Shown piece by piece: positions 9,075 to 16,502 of a stretch of 64,000 bases of DNA (positions within the stretch are counted from its first letter, which is position 1; each line of letters opens with the position of its first letter). Both the position numbers and the translations under genes were made by a program. Below the pieces are notes generated by a model. That model saw only the letters and a program-made list of their open reading frames with translations. It searched no databases and was not told the origin of the DNA. Source of the stretch: Vulcanimicrobiota bacterium (lineage in GTDB: Bacteria; Vulcanimicrobiota; Xenobia; Xenobiales; JADMJV01); NCBI GenBank assembly GCA_019637395.1, contig JAHBVR010000009.1, forward strand, positions 1 through 64,000, read 5' to 3'.

Positions 9075-10093
9075 AGCCGGAGTGGGAACGTAGCCTGCGG
9101 GAGTGTCCACAAAATCCGGAACACCACGGGGAAGGTGATGTCTGGACGCATACTTGCATGGTGGTGGAGGCGCTGCAGGCGGACCCCGACTATCGGGCCT
9201 TGGGACCAGAAGATCGGGAGGTCCTGGACTGGGCGGCGCTTTTGCACGACGTGGCCAAGCCGCTGTGTCTGCAGCCCGACCTGAGTTGTCCGGGGCATGC
9301 CCGCAAGGGTTCACAAATGGCCCGCCAACTGCTTTACGAACGCGATTTTGAGTGGCGGCGGCGCGAAGCGGTGTGCCAACTCATCCGCTACCATATGGTG
9401 CCCTATCGGTTGGTGGATGCGCCCGATTGGCAGCGCCAGATTCTGGCCATGGGCCTGAATGCCCGTTGCGATCTACTGGCTATTCTGGCACGTGCCGATG
9501 CGCGGGGTCGGAGCTGCCGGGACCAGGCTCAACTGCTCGACCAGATCGAACTGTTTGCCCAGTTGGCCGCCGAGAATCCGCCGCGTTTTGCCGACGATCA
9601 TAGCCGGGTCACTTATTTCCGCCGGGGGGGAGATCCCGAGCGGGTGGTTTTTCACCAGCCCCGTTGCCGGGTTACGGTCATGTCGGGGCTGCCGGGCGCC
9701 GGCAAGGATCACTGGATTACCCGGAACGGCCAGGGGTTGCCGGTGGTGTCGCTGGATGGGTTGCGCGAGGAACTGGATGTTTCGCCGGCCGGAGACCAGG
9801 GCCAGGTGATTCAAGCGGCCCGCCAGCAGGCCCGGGAGTTTTTGCGGGCGGGGCGCGATTTCATCTGGAACGCCACCAATCTCAGCGCCCAACTACGTCA
9901 GCGCACCCTGGACTTGTGTTACGACTACGCGGCCGACGTGAGGCTGGTCTACGTGGAAGCCCCGCTGGCCGAGATTGAACGGCGTAACCAGGCCCGTCCG
10001 CGTCCGGTGCCGGCGGGAGTGGTGGAACGAATGCTACGGCGCTGGGAGCTGCCCGATCAGTGTGAGGCTCATGAGCTTATCCAATCACTATGA
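9068..10093 (+). CDS. HD-Pnk: HD phosphohydrolase fused to 5'-OH polynucleotide kinase
   Basis: A 341-aa bifunctional end-healing enzyme. The N-terminal HD domain shows H28, the HD pair at 60-61 (LLHDVAK), H109 and D143. The C-terminal kinase has a P-loop GLPGAGKDHW (207-216) with Asp in place of the usual Ser/Thr, then SLDGLREEL and NATNLSAQLR, as in T4-type polynucleotide kinases. The best-known relative is HD-Pnk of Runella slithyformis, which removes 2',3'-phosphate and phosphorylates the 5'-OH. The start is GTG at 9068, overlapping the ligase stop by 7 bp. The methyltransferase that follows starts 23 bp inside this gene. Confidence 0.85.
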   Translation: MLKPEWERSLRECPQNPEHHGEGDVWTHTCMVVEALQADPDYRALGPEDREVLDWAALLHDVAKPLCLQPDLSCPGHARKGSQMARQLLYERDFEWRRREAVCQLIRYHMVPYRLVDAPDWQRQILAMGLNARCDLLAILARADARGRSCRDQAQLLDQIELFAQLAAENPPRFADDHSRVTYFRRGGDPERVVFHQPRCRVTVMSGLPGAGKDHWITRNGQGLPVVSLDGLREELDVSPAGDQGQVIQAARQQAREFLRAGRDFIWNATNLSAQLRQRTLDLCYDYAADVRLVYVEAPLAEIERRNQARPRPVPAGVVERMLRRWELPDQCEAHELIQSL

Positions 10094-10697
10094 GGTCTTC
10101 GCCGCGGCTTACGTGCGCGGCAAGCTGGGAATCGGCGGCTCGGACCAGGAAGTCTTGGAGCGGGCGGGCGATCTGCGTCTGCATCGCTTCAAACGCAGCA
10201 ACCAGTTGCCGCGCGTACGCAAGGTGCTGGGCACGCTGCATGCTCTGGCCCCGGAGCGCTTGTTGGATCTGGGGACCGGCCGCGGCGTCTTCTTGTGGCC
10301 TCTGTTGGAGGAGTTTCCTTGCCTGGAAGTGGTTTGTGTGGACGTGTTGGACTACCGGGTGGCCGATCTGCAGGCGGTTTCCCGGGGTGGGGTGGAGCGG
10401 CTGACAGCCGTGAATTGCCCTTTGGAGGAGATGCCCTTTGGCGACGGGGAGTTTCCCGTGGTAACCATGTTAGAGGTGCTGGAGCATACGTCCGATCCGC
10501 TGCGGGCGCTCACCGAGGTGGCCCGGGTCTGTGGGCGCTCGTTGATCGTGAGTGTCCCTTCTCACGAAGACGACAATCCGGAGCACCTGCACTTGTTCCG
10601 TGCCGGAGAGTTGCAGAGGTGGCTGCAACAGCTCGGCTTTGCCCGGGTGAAGCTGGATGGAGTGCTCAATCATCTGGTGGTGCTGGCCCAGCGGTAG
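10071..10697 (+). CDS. Class I SAM-dependent methyltransferase of the RNA repair cassette
   Basis: A 208-aa Rossmann methyltransferase. Motif I is LLDLGTGRG (64-72); VCVDVLD is motif II. LEVLEH (134-139) is followed by SVPSHEDDNPEHLHLF (161-176). The ExxEH plus downstream His-Leu-His resembles the metal-binding set of Hen1 RNA 3'-end 2'-O-methyltransferases. However, many UbiG-like methyltransferases carry the same pattern, so the substrate is open. The 23-bp overlap with HD-Pnk strongly suggests a shared job, perhaps marking repaired RNA ends. The ATG at 10071 is chosen because the fold begins there. Confidence 0.75.
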   Translation: MSLSNHYEVFAAAYVRGKLGIGGSDQEVLERAGDLRLHRFKRSNQLPRVRKVLGTLHALAPERLLDLGTGRGVFLWPLLEEFPCLEVVCVDVLDYRVADLQAVSRGGVERLTAVNCPLEEMPFGDGEFPVVTMLEVLEHTSDPLRALTEVARVCGRSLIVSVPSHEDDNPEHLHLFRAGELQRWLQQLGFARVKLDGVLNHLVVLAQR

Positions 10698-10826
10698 ATC
10701 GGCGGTACGCGCGAGCGGCAACATCTCGTCCATATCCGGTCGTAATTCAGCAAAATTTAAGGGTTAATGTGATGGCACGGGGTCACGAGAATCCCATAGA
10801 TAGAGTAATAGCTGAGGACCACTGAC

Positions 10827-10988
10827 ATGCAGAGTTTCGCCAAAGAAGACTTCCGGATCATTTGCGCTTGGTGCAATTCCGAAATCCGCGCCCCTCGCCA
10901 GGCCACCCTGGAGGACGCTCCGGAATCGCATGGCGTCTGCCGCCCCTGCGCCATCAACATGGGCATGCCGCCCGAGCTCTTCGAATAG
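10827..10988 (+). CDS. Small zinc-ribbon protein (53 aa)
   Basis: A short gene starting MQSFAKEDFRIICAWCNSEI and ending in GMPPELFE, preceded by a GAGGA ribosome-binding site. Two CxxC pairs, CAWC (about 13-16) and CRPC (about 39-42), should bind one zinc ion. The combination of CAWC and SHGVCRPC resembles the short zinc motif often appended to PAS or receiver proteins (CAWCK...SHGICP.C). Here it stands alone. Function unknown; protein-protein or nucleic-acid contact is likely. Confidence 0.7.
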   Translation: MQSFAKEDFRIICAWCNSEIRAPRQATLEDAPESHGVCRPCAINMGMPPELFE

Positions 10989-11029
10989 CTCTTCTGATTT
11001 ATTTCATGCTTCGCCGCTAGAGTGAACTC

Positions 11030-12889
11030 GTGAAGATCCAGCAAGGGCCTCAAACCAGTTCGCTGCCGCTGCGTAAGCTACTGTCTCCGGTCAGCCCGCC
11101 TCCGGTCACGCTCCCGACCGATCCGATCGATTCCACTTCGACTCCGCCGCCCAATACGCGCGAGGTGCGAATCGGGCGCTTCGTCAAGCTGCTCACCCGT
11201 GAATCGCTGTCCCACCTCCGCTATTTGTCCACCATGTATGCCTTCAACATGGTGGGCACCACCGCCGGACTGATTGCGGCCACCCCGATTGGCATTCATT
11301 TTGCTCACGACAACGCCGCCGTGGTCGGAGGCGTCGCCATCGGTGGCGGCGTGGCGGCCGGGGCCGCCGCCGCTCTGGCGGGTTACGCTCTCGAGCGTCA
11401 CGCGGACAAGAAACCGAAGACCGACGAGAAAGAGAGCAGGACCACCAAAGCAGCCGAGTCGCTGGTCACGGTCGCTTCCGCTTTGCGGGCCATGCCCAAA
11501 TTTATCTACCCCACCGTCATGGGCACCCCCGCCGAAGAAAAAGCAATTTACGACGCCCTCGACAAGCTGCCGCTCAAGGATGTGACCGCCTCCTCGGTGA
11601 TGCACGTAGTCCCTAACTTGACCGATACCGGCATTTCCGGCATGTCCCAGCCGGGGCTTACGCACACCCGCATTCTGCTGGACCAGGGTTATATCAACGA
11701 CGGCCGCGCCGAAGGCCTGGTTCATCACGAGCAAGGCCACGCGGTGGACTATTCGGGAGGTTACGGCCTGTTGGGCGCCTTGAACTGGCGCGGTCCTTTC
11801 GGCCACGGTCCTTTCGTCAGCGAATACGCCAGCGGCAATCGTTATGAAGACTGGGCCGAGTCTTATGAAGCCTATCACCGCGATCCGGTGGCCTTCTCCC
11901 GTGACTTTCCCGAGAAGGCCCACATCATCGAGCAGGCCCAGCGCACCACCCCGGGCGAGAATATGATGGACAATGAGCAAGTGCGCCACGCCGGCCGCAC
12001 CATCGGTCACGCTCTGGGTCAGGTGCCTTATCTGCGCACTGGTTTAGAAACGGGACTGGCCCTGCTCTCTCCCATTCAGCTTCACCGCGGCGCCAAGACG
12101 CTGGAAAAGGGCCTGATCAACGGAGACGACGCTCAAAAACTGCGCGGCAAAATGAGCCTGATCACGGGCGTATTGCTGGGTCTGCCAGGCGGAGCGCCCC
12201 TGGCCACGGTGGCTTCGGCCATGAATGTAGGCTTCCAGATGACTACCGGCGACGATCCGAAAAAATTGAAGGAGGCCAATGCCCTGGCCGACAAGTTCGC
12301 GTCGGTGGCTACCGGACCGGTGGGTATGGCTGGCGTGGCCATCACCCAGGAGTTGGCAAAAGCCGGAGTGGATCTGTCTAAGCTGGATTTCACTCCTGAC
12401 GACTTCGATGCTCCGGTCAAACCGGGCAAAATGATTCAAGGCCTGGTAGCCACCGTGGGTGGCGGCGTGGCCGGCTCGCTGATCGGAGCCAGCCTGGGCG
12501 GAGCGTTCGGCGGTGGCGTAGGCGCCAGCATGAGCGCTTTCTGGGGACGCATCGGCGGCGGCCTGATTGGACTCGGAGCATACGGGGCCTATCGTGCTCT
12601 CAAGACCGAGAATCAGGAAGCCAGCCCCTACGACCTGACCCATGGCGACAAGATTTTCCTGACCAAGATCGTAGGCACTGCGGTAGCCGGCGCCGCTCTG
12701 GGTACGGTGGCCGGCGTGACCGGGGGCCGGGCGGTAGGCGCGTTGCTCGGCAACGCGTTGCTGCCGGGCTCGGAGACCTGGGCCGCCAACGTCGGCGGCT
12801 GGGCCGGCGCCCTGCTCGGCTCCTACGCTCTGGGCAAGGCGGGCGCCGTGGTCGGTCGCAAGCTGACGCAAGACGACCCGCCCGCCTAA
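11030..12889 (+). CDS. HExxH (lethal-factor-like) metallopeptidase-fold protein with glycine-zipper helices
   Basis: A 619-aa protein. Residues ~57-115 hold an Ala/Gly-rich hydrophobic segment. A zinc-protease-like motif HHEQGHAVD follows (HExxH at 233-237). About 40 residues later comes EDWAESYEAY (E273, E277), the spacing and style of a third zinc ligand in anthrax-lethal-factor/Pro-Pro-endopeptidase (ATLF) folds. The second half has several GxxxG-rich segments (for example GGGVAGSLIGASLGG) expected to insert into or pack against membranes. The start is GTG at 11030. No classical signal peptide is seen. Peptidase activity is inferred, and the combination could be a membrane-active toxin-like protein. 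Confidence 0.6.
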   Translation: MKIQQGPQTSSLPLRKLLSPVSPPPVTLPTDPIDSTSTPPPNTREVRIGRFVKLLTRESLSHLRYLSTMYAFNMVGTTAGLIAATPIGIHFAHDNAAVVGGVAIGGGVAAGAAAALAGYALERHADKKPKTDEKESRTTKAAESLVTVASALRAMPKFIYPTVMGTPAEEKAIYDALDKLPLKDVTASSVMHVVPNLTDTGISGMSQPGLTHTRILLDQGYINDGRAEGLVHHEQGHAVDYSGGYGLLGALNWRGPFGHGPFVSEYASGNRYEDWAESYEAYHRDPVAFSRDFPEKAHIIEQAQRTTPGENMMDNEQVRHAGRTIGHALGQVPYLRTGLETGLALLSPIQLHRGAKTLEKGLINGDDAQKLRGKMSLITGVLLGLPGGAPLATVASAMNVGFQMTTGDDPKKLKEANALADKFASVATGPVGMAGVAITQELAKAGVDLSKLDFTPDDFDAPVKPGKMIQGLVATVGGGVAGSLIGASLGGAFGGGVGASMSAFWGRIGGGLIGLGAYGAYRALKTENQEASPYDLTHGDKIFLTKIVGTAVAGAALGTVAGVTGGRAVGALLGNALLPGSETWAANVGGWAGALLGSYALGKAGAVVGRKLTQDDPPA

Positions 12890-12962
12890 ACAGTACTCGA
12901 CTCACTCGTTCACGGGACGTTCATGCCTGGGGGACTGAAGTGGCCCGGGCTATACTGCCAAT

Positions 12963-13132
12963 GAGGAAACAGAGGTCCCCTTCGTTAGTGCTCGGTGATC
13001 CATACGGTTTCTTTCCGAGGTTGATTCGCGAAAGAACCACAGTCAGAGTCGGGACCAAAATTTCACTCGATTCCTCCCGCCAAGGTAGGAACCCGAAGCC
13101 TCCTGTGATCTCTTCCAGGAGGCTTCCTTTAT
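12963..13132 (+). ncRNA. Rod-like structured RNA, 6S RNA candidate
   Basis: The stretch can fold into one long rod. GAGGAA (12963-12968) pairs with TTCCTC (13071-13076), GGTCCC (12974-12979) with GGGACC (13051-13056), and CTCGG (12991-12995) with CCGAG (13015-13019). A large internal bubble lies between the second and third helices. A TATACT -10 element at 12951-12956 would start transcription at the first helix, and a strong terminator follows. A closing stem, an asymmetric central bubble, an apical stem and a ~170-nt length are the outline of 6S RNA, which binds RNA polymerase holoenzyme. The class is inferred from shape only. Confidence 0.45.
13095..13132 (+). terminator. Intrinsic terminator of the 6S-like RNA
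   Basis: GAAGCCTCCTG (13095-13105) and CAGGAGGCTTC (13116-13126) form an 11-bp stem, followed by CTTTATT. It sits immediately before the small winged-helix gene and ends the structured RNA upstream. Confidence 0.75.
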
Positions 13133-13179
13133 TGGCTCGCGGAAACTATCGGAGAGGCTTCCGACTTGTTGCTCTTTGC

Positions 13180-13452
13180 ATGGCTGACGACCTGATTTTG
13201 CAAAAGCTCTCCCACCGATTCAAGCTGCTGGGTCCCTTGCCGCTGGCCGGCAAACTCGGACTGAAAAGAACAGCGCTTGACCGGCTGCTGGCTCCGCTGA
13301 TGCGCGAGGACATGGTCCAGCGAGACGAGGAGAGTGGCTATCGGTCGGTTCGCTCGGTCCTGCTCGACCTGGGTGAGTTCGTCCATCCGGCCCGAGCCGG
13401 CGACTCGCCGGAATATCCGCGTCCCGACTGTTGCTGGCCTCACTCGGCCTGA
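13180..13452 (+). CDS. Small winged-helix protein (90 aa)
   Basis: The ATG at 13180 opens a 90-aa protein starting MADDLILQKLSHRFKLLGPL. The segment PLAGKLGLKRTALDRLLAPL reads like a helix-turn-helix and QRDEESGYRSV like the wing. The last ~20 residues (Pro/Cys/His) look like noncoding translation, so the gene may be truncated or frameshifted near 13390. The frame is open upstream to 12940, but that part is occupied by the structured RNA and terminator. It probably regulates transcription; the target is unknown. Confidence 0.45.
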   Translation: MADDLILQKLSHRFKLLGPLPLAGKLGLKRTALDRLLAPLMREDMVQRDEESGYRSVRSVLLDLGEFVHPARAGDSPEYPRPDCCWPHSA

Positions 13453-13462
13453 CCATCATCCG

Positions 13463-14623
13463 TTATTGGCGTCCGAGGAAGGTCCAGAAGCGCTGGCCCA
13501 GCAGGTCCTTGAGGTCTTTCTCGATCAGATCGGGATCCACTGCGTAGCCCATTTCCTCCAGCGAAGAGTAGTGCGCGGCCAGCATTTCCACGGCCACCGG
13601 CTTGAAGAGTGTCCAGCGGCTGATCAGTTCTTCCAGGACACGCGCTCCCGAGGGTTGCGGCACGAAGGTGAGTCCCTGCGACTGCACGCGCGTCAGAGTC
13701 AGAGCGGTATTGCCCGGGCGCGGCCAGCCATAAATGAGCAGGTTGGAAAAGCGCGAGCCCAGTAGAGCCAGGGAAGCTTCCTCATCGAAGGATTCGACGC
13801 GGGCCAGGAAGCGCAGGCCGGGGTAATCCTGGCAGAGGTTGGCCAGATCGGCCAGGCCGCCGGGCTTGACGGTGCACTGCACGGCGATGGCTCGTTTCTG
13901 GCAGGTGGCCAGCACTATATTGCGCAGCATCTGGCCGGATTCTCCCTGCAAGGCCGGCAGAGTAATGCCGACGTAGATGGGATTGGTGCGATCCATCCAG
14001 ATGTCCAGGAAGCGCATGATTTCATCATGAGAAGTGGTGATGTTGCCGCTGACCTGATAGCCCCAGGGCTTGAGGCGCTGAAAGTTCTCCTTCCAGCCGT
14101 GCACCATGGTGTCGAGCTGTAGACCCGCAAAGAAGCGCACGTCCCGAGTGGGCTGAGCCTGCCAGGCGGCACGCTCTTTGTCATCAAACGGATCGTTGGT
14201 CATGACCAGACGGGCCACGCCGGCGGTGCCCAGCACCTGTTCCCAGGCCTCGCGGGGAAACTTGGCGCGCAAAACGTCCATATTGCGCTCGTTGATGTCC
14301 AGGCCAAAGGACTGCAGGGTGGTCAGCACCGAGCGAGTGGCATCCGAGATGGGCGTTTGATCGACAAAGAGGGTTTTCCAAACGGTGGCGGCCTGCACGG
14401 CCTTGTCGGCTTGAGCAAATTGAGCCGGGTCGAAGCGCTGGGTTCTCAGGGTCTGACCCACCAGCTCAGGTACCGTCAGGAGTTCATCCAGACCGCTACG
14501 GGTAAGTCCGGTAAAGGCCGGGTCAAACAGGTTGGTCTGAATATCGGTGATGGGAGTCTGAATCAGAATCCGCCGAATTTGGTATTGCCAATCGCCCATC
14601 CCCGCCTGTTCCAAAAGGCCCAA
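13463..14623 (-). CDS. Uronate-isomerase-like protein lacking metal ligands (pseudoenzyme)
   Basis: A 386-aa relative of glucuronate/uronate isomerases (UxaC, amidohydrolase fold). It keeps family landmarks: LFDPAFTGLTRSGLDELLT, VMTNDPFDDKE, FVPQPSGARVLEELISRW and a C-terminal DLLGQRFWTFLGRQ. The N-terminal metal motif D-x-H-x-H is DIQTN here (27-31), so both histidines are Q29 and N31. The usual QHSDAR is QPSGAR, losing His and Asp. Catalysis by the normal mechanism should be impossible. The TTG at 14623 has a strong GGAGG site 7 bp upstream; an ATG lies at 14599. It may be a binding or regulatory protein derived from the enzyme. Confidence 0.75.
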   Translation of the reverse strand: MGLLEQAGMGDWQYQIRRILIQTPITDIQTNLFDPAFTGLTRSGLDELLTVPELVGQTLRTQRFDPAQFAQADKAVQAATVWKTLFVDQTPISDATRSVLTTLQSFGLDINERNMDVLRAKFPREAWEQVLGTAGVARLVMTNDPFDDKERAAWQAQPTRDVRFFAGLQLDTMVHGWKENFQRLKPWGYQVSGNITTSHDEIMRFLDIWMDRTNPIYVGITLPALQGESGQMLRNIVLATCQKRAIAVQCTVKPGGLADLANLCQDYPGLRFLARVESFDEEASLALLGSRFSNLLIYGWPRPGNTALTLTRVQSQGLTFVPQPSGARVLEELISRWTLFKPVAVEMLAAHYSSLEEMGYAVDPDLIEKDLKDLLGQRFWTFLGRQ

Positions 14624-14746
14624 GGCGGTTCCTCCAGGACATGTCCCGGTACGTCTTGAGGAAAACTCGGGTATCGCCGTCGCTGGAGCAGGCGGGCTGG
14701 ATGGCGCAAAAGGAACTTACACACCCAGGATAAGGACCCATATGCC

Positions 14747-15184
14747 ATGAGAAACTTTCTGAAACCGGCCGTGCTGCTTGCACTGGCCGCCACTCTGTTC
14801 ACCGGAGCCGAGGCCCAGAACCTGCGCCGCTACGGTAATCTGAACCTGAACTACAACCAGAAGACCCAGATCCGTCAGATTCTCAACTCCGGGAACCGTC
14901 GTGATCCGGCCACCCGCCAACGTATGCAGCAGCAAATTATGAACGTGTTGACGCCTCAGCAACAGAATCAACTGGCCTATGAAATTCAGCAGCGCAACGG
15001 TAATCAGAATTACAACTACCAATATAATCCAAGCTACAACAACGGCTACTACTACAATAACAACCGTCCCTACAACAACGGTTACTATAACAATGGTTAC
15101 TACTACAACAGCGGCAACACCATGCAGAACCTGATCAATTCAGGCATTCTGAACGGTGTGCTGCAAACGCTCATCAATCAGTGA
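14747..15184 (+). CDS. Secreted Asn/Tyr-rich protein
   Basis: A 145-aa protein with a clear signal peptide (MRNFLKPAVLLALAATLFTG, cut near AEA-Q). A helical part (residues ~35-85, Gln/Arg-rich, containing MNVLTPQQQNQLAYEIQQR) is followed by a low-complexity Asn/Tyr stretch with repeated NNGYY units (~87-125) and a hydrophobic end. The helical region recalls LTxxQ-type periplasmic proteins, but similarity is weak. The Asn/Tyr repeats suggest an aggregating or surface-adhesive protein. A perfect terminator follows directly. Confidence 0.7.
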   Translation: MRNFLKPAVLLALAATLFTGAEAQNLRRYGNLNLNYNQKTQIRQILNSGNRRDPATRQRMQQQIMNVLTPQQQNQLAYEIQQRNGNQNYNYQYNPSYNNGYYYNNNRPYNNGYYNNGYYYNSGNTMQNLINSGILNGVLQTLINQ

Positions 15185-15197
15185 AGCTGCTTAGTTG

Positions 15198-15224
15198 AAG
15201 CCCGGATTTATCCGGGCTTTTTTA
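15198..15224. terminator. Bidirectional intrinsic terminator
   Basis: AAGCCCGGA and TCCGGGCTT form a perfect 9-bp stem around a TTTA loop, followed by a T-run on the plus strand. The stop codon of the convergent minus-strand gene lies in the loop, so it serves the plus gene ending at 15184 and probably both. Confidence 0.85.
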
Positions 15225-16431
15225 CTTTTTCGTCGTATTGCTTCCAAAACGCCTTCCACCAGCCTTTGGGTTTTTGCTTATCGCCGGCATACTCGGTCGG
15301 GCGCTGGGTCTGGCCGCCGGTGACCAAGCTACCGACGTAGTCTCCATCGGCGTAAACCTGGTTGATCTGGGCGGCGATACCGGCCAGATCCTTTTCGCTA
15401 ACCACCCCGTTGCTGGTGGCTTTGTAGAACTGCACGGTCACTCGAATGGGGAAGCGCGGATCGCGCTCGATGGCCATGTTGTCGATCTCGGTAAACGGAC
15501 CTTCGATCTTACCGTGACCGATGACTGCGTTCTCCACATCGCTTTTCGAACGGCGCTTGACCATATCGGCGGCCGGGGGGCAGGGCATAGATTGATAGGT
15601 TTCATAAGCGCGGACCGGGAGTTGCTTGTGTTTCAGCGGGACCTGCACGAGAAGCACCATGTTCAGCCCGCCCTGGGCTCCGGCGTTGGGGGTTAGGTGT
15701 TCGCCCCCGGATGCAAAGTCGGAAAGGCGGGTGCCGGTGAAGCCAGCCCGTTGCCCGTCCTGGTTGAAGAACAAACGTTGGCCCCAGGCCGCGCCGGCTT
15801 TGTCACGGGTGTTGTCGATGATGGTGGCCGAGGTGCCTTCGCGCGTGCATACCAGCGAGAGCACGGCGGGATTGCCCTCATAAGACTGATAGTTAAAGAG
15901 CACCGGATTAAATCTGGCCGAACCTTGTTGAGGAATGGGCAAGAAACAGGCCTGGGCGCTCACCAGCACGTGCGTGTCGCGTTCTGCCAGCAACGATTGA
16001 TCACGCCCCTTCCAGGAATTCGGGGCGTGCAAATATTCGCGAAAATGTCCCAGATATTCTTTCAGATTGACTTTATGCAAGTTTCTGCCATCTTCATTGC
16101 CGACCAGCAGATGAAAGTTCTCGGGACGCAGGTCGGCGGATTTGTCTGCGAAATTCGGAAAGCGGATGACCGGCATCAAGGTCAAGCGGTCGCCGTCGAT
16201 GACCTGTAAAGTCATGTCGCTGATATTGGGACCGACTGAGGAGTTGGCGTAGCGTCCGGTGTCCTCCCAGGTGAGGTTGAGAATCTGCAGGCCGTGGCTG
16301 GCGGCCGCCTTCTGGGCCCTGGCATCGCCGACCATCGAGGCGGTGTCGGCCACCACTTCCTTATAACTGACGTCGCCGGCGTAGGCGGCCAGGGCGAGCA
16401 ATCCAACCAGGGCGAGAGACTTGAGTTTCAT
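15208..16431 (-). CDS. Secreted hypothetical protein (407 aa)
   Basis: An exported protein with signal peptide MKLKSLALVGLLALAAYAG. The mature part is soluble and mostly beta-like, with segments such as RLTLMPVIRFPNFADKSADL and GGLNMVLLVQVPLKHKQLPV, and a Trp/Lys-rich C-terminus. I do not recognise the family. The ATG at 16431 is preferred over an in-frame start at 16446 because GGAGG lies 8 bp before it and the signal peptide starts there. The gene is divergent from the S9 peptidase, with which it shares a 71-bp promoter region. Confidence 0.7.
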   Translation of the reverse strand: MKLKSLALVGLLALAAYAGDVSYKEVVADTASMVGDARAQKAAASHGLQILNLTWEDTGRYANSSVGPNISDMTLQVIDGDRLTLMPVIRFPNFADKSADLRPENFHLLVGNEDGRNLHKVNLKEYLGHFREYLHAPNSWKGRDQSLLAERDTHVLVSAQACFLPIPQQGSARFNPVLFNYQSYEGNPAVLSLVCTREGTSATIIDNTRDKAGAAWGQRLFFNQDGQRAGFTGTRLSDFASGGEHLTPNAGAQGGLNMVLLVQVPLKHKQLPVRAYETYQSMPCPPAADMVKRRSKSDVENAVIGHGKIEGPFTEIDNMAIERDPRFPIRVTVQFYKATSNGVVSEKDLAGIAAQINQVYADGDYVGSLVTGGQTQRPTEYAGDKQKPKGWWKAFWKQYDEKVKKPG

Positions 16432-16502
16432 CTGAAACACCTCCAATGGCCCTGGTCGTCGCCACCGAAAGGAATTTATTCTCTTGCGGGAAGGTCTCGC
16501 CT

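Noticed and set aside
10071-10697. Naming the methyltransferase Hen1
   Set aside because: The ExxEH and HLH residues also occur in many UbiG-like methyltransferases; the evidence is not enough to name it.
12940-13179. N-terminal extension of the 13180 winged-helix protein from 12940
   Set aside because: The stretch contains the -10 element, the rod-like RNA and a strong terminator, and its translation is not protein-like.
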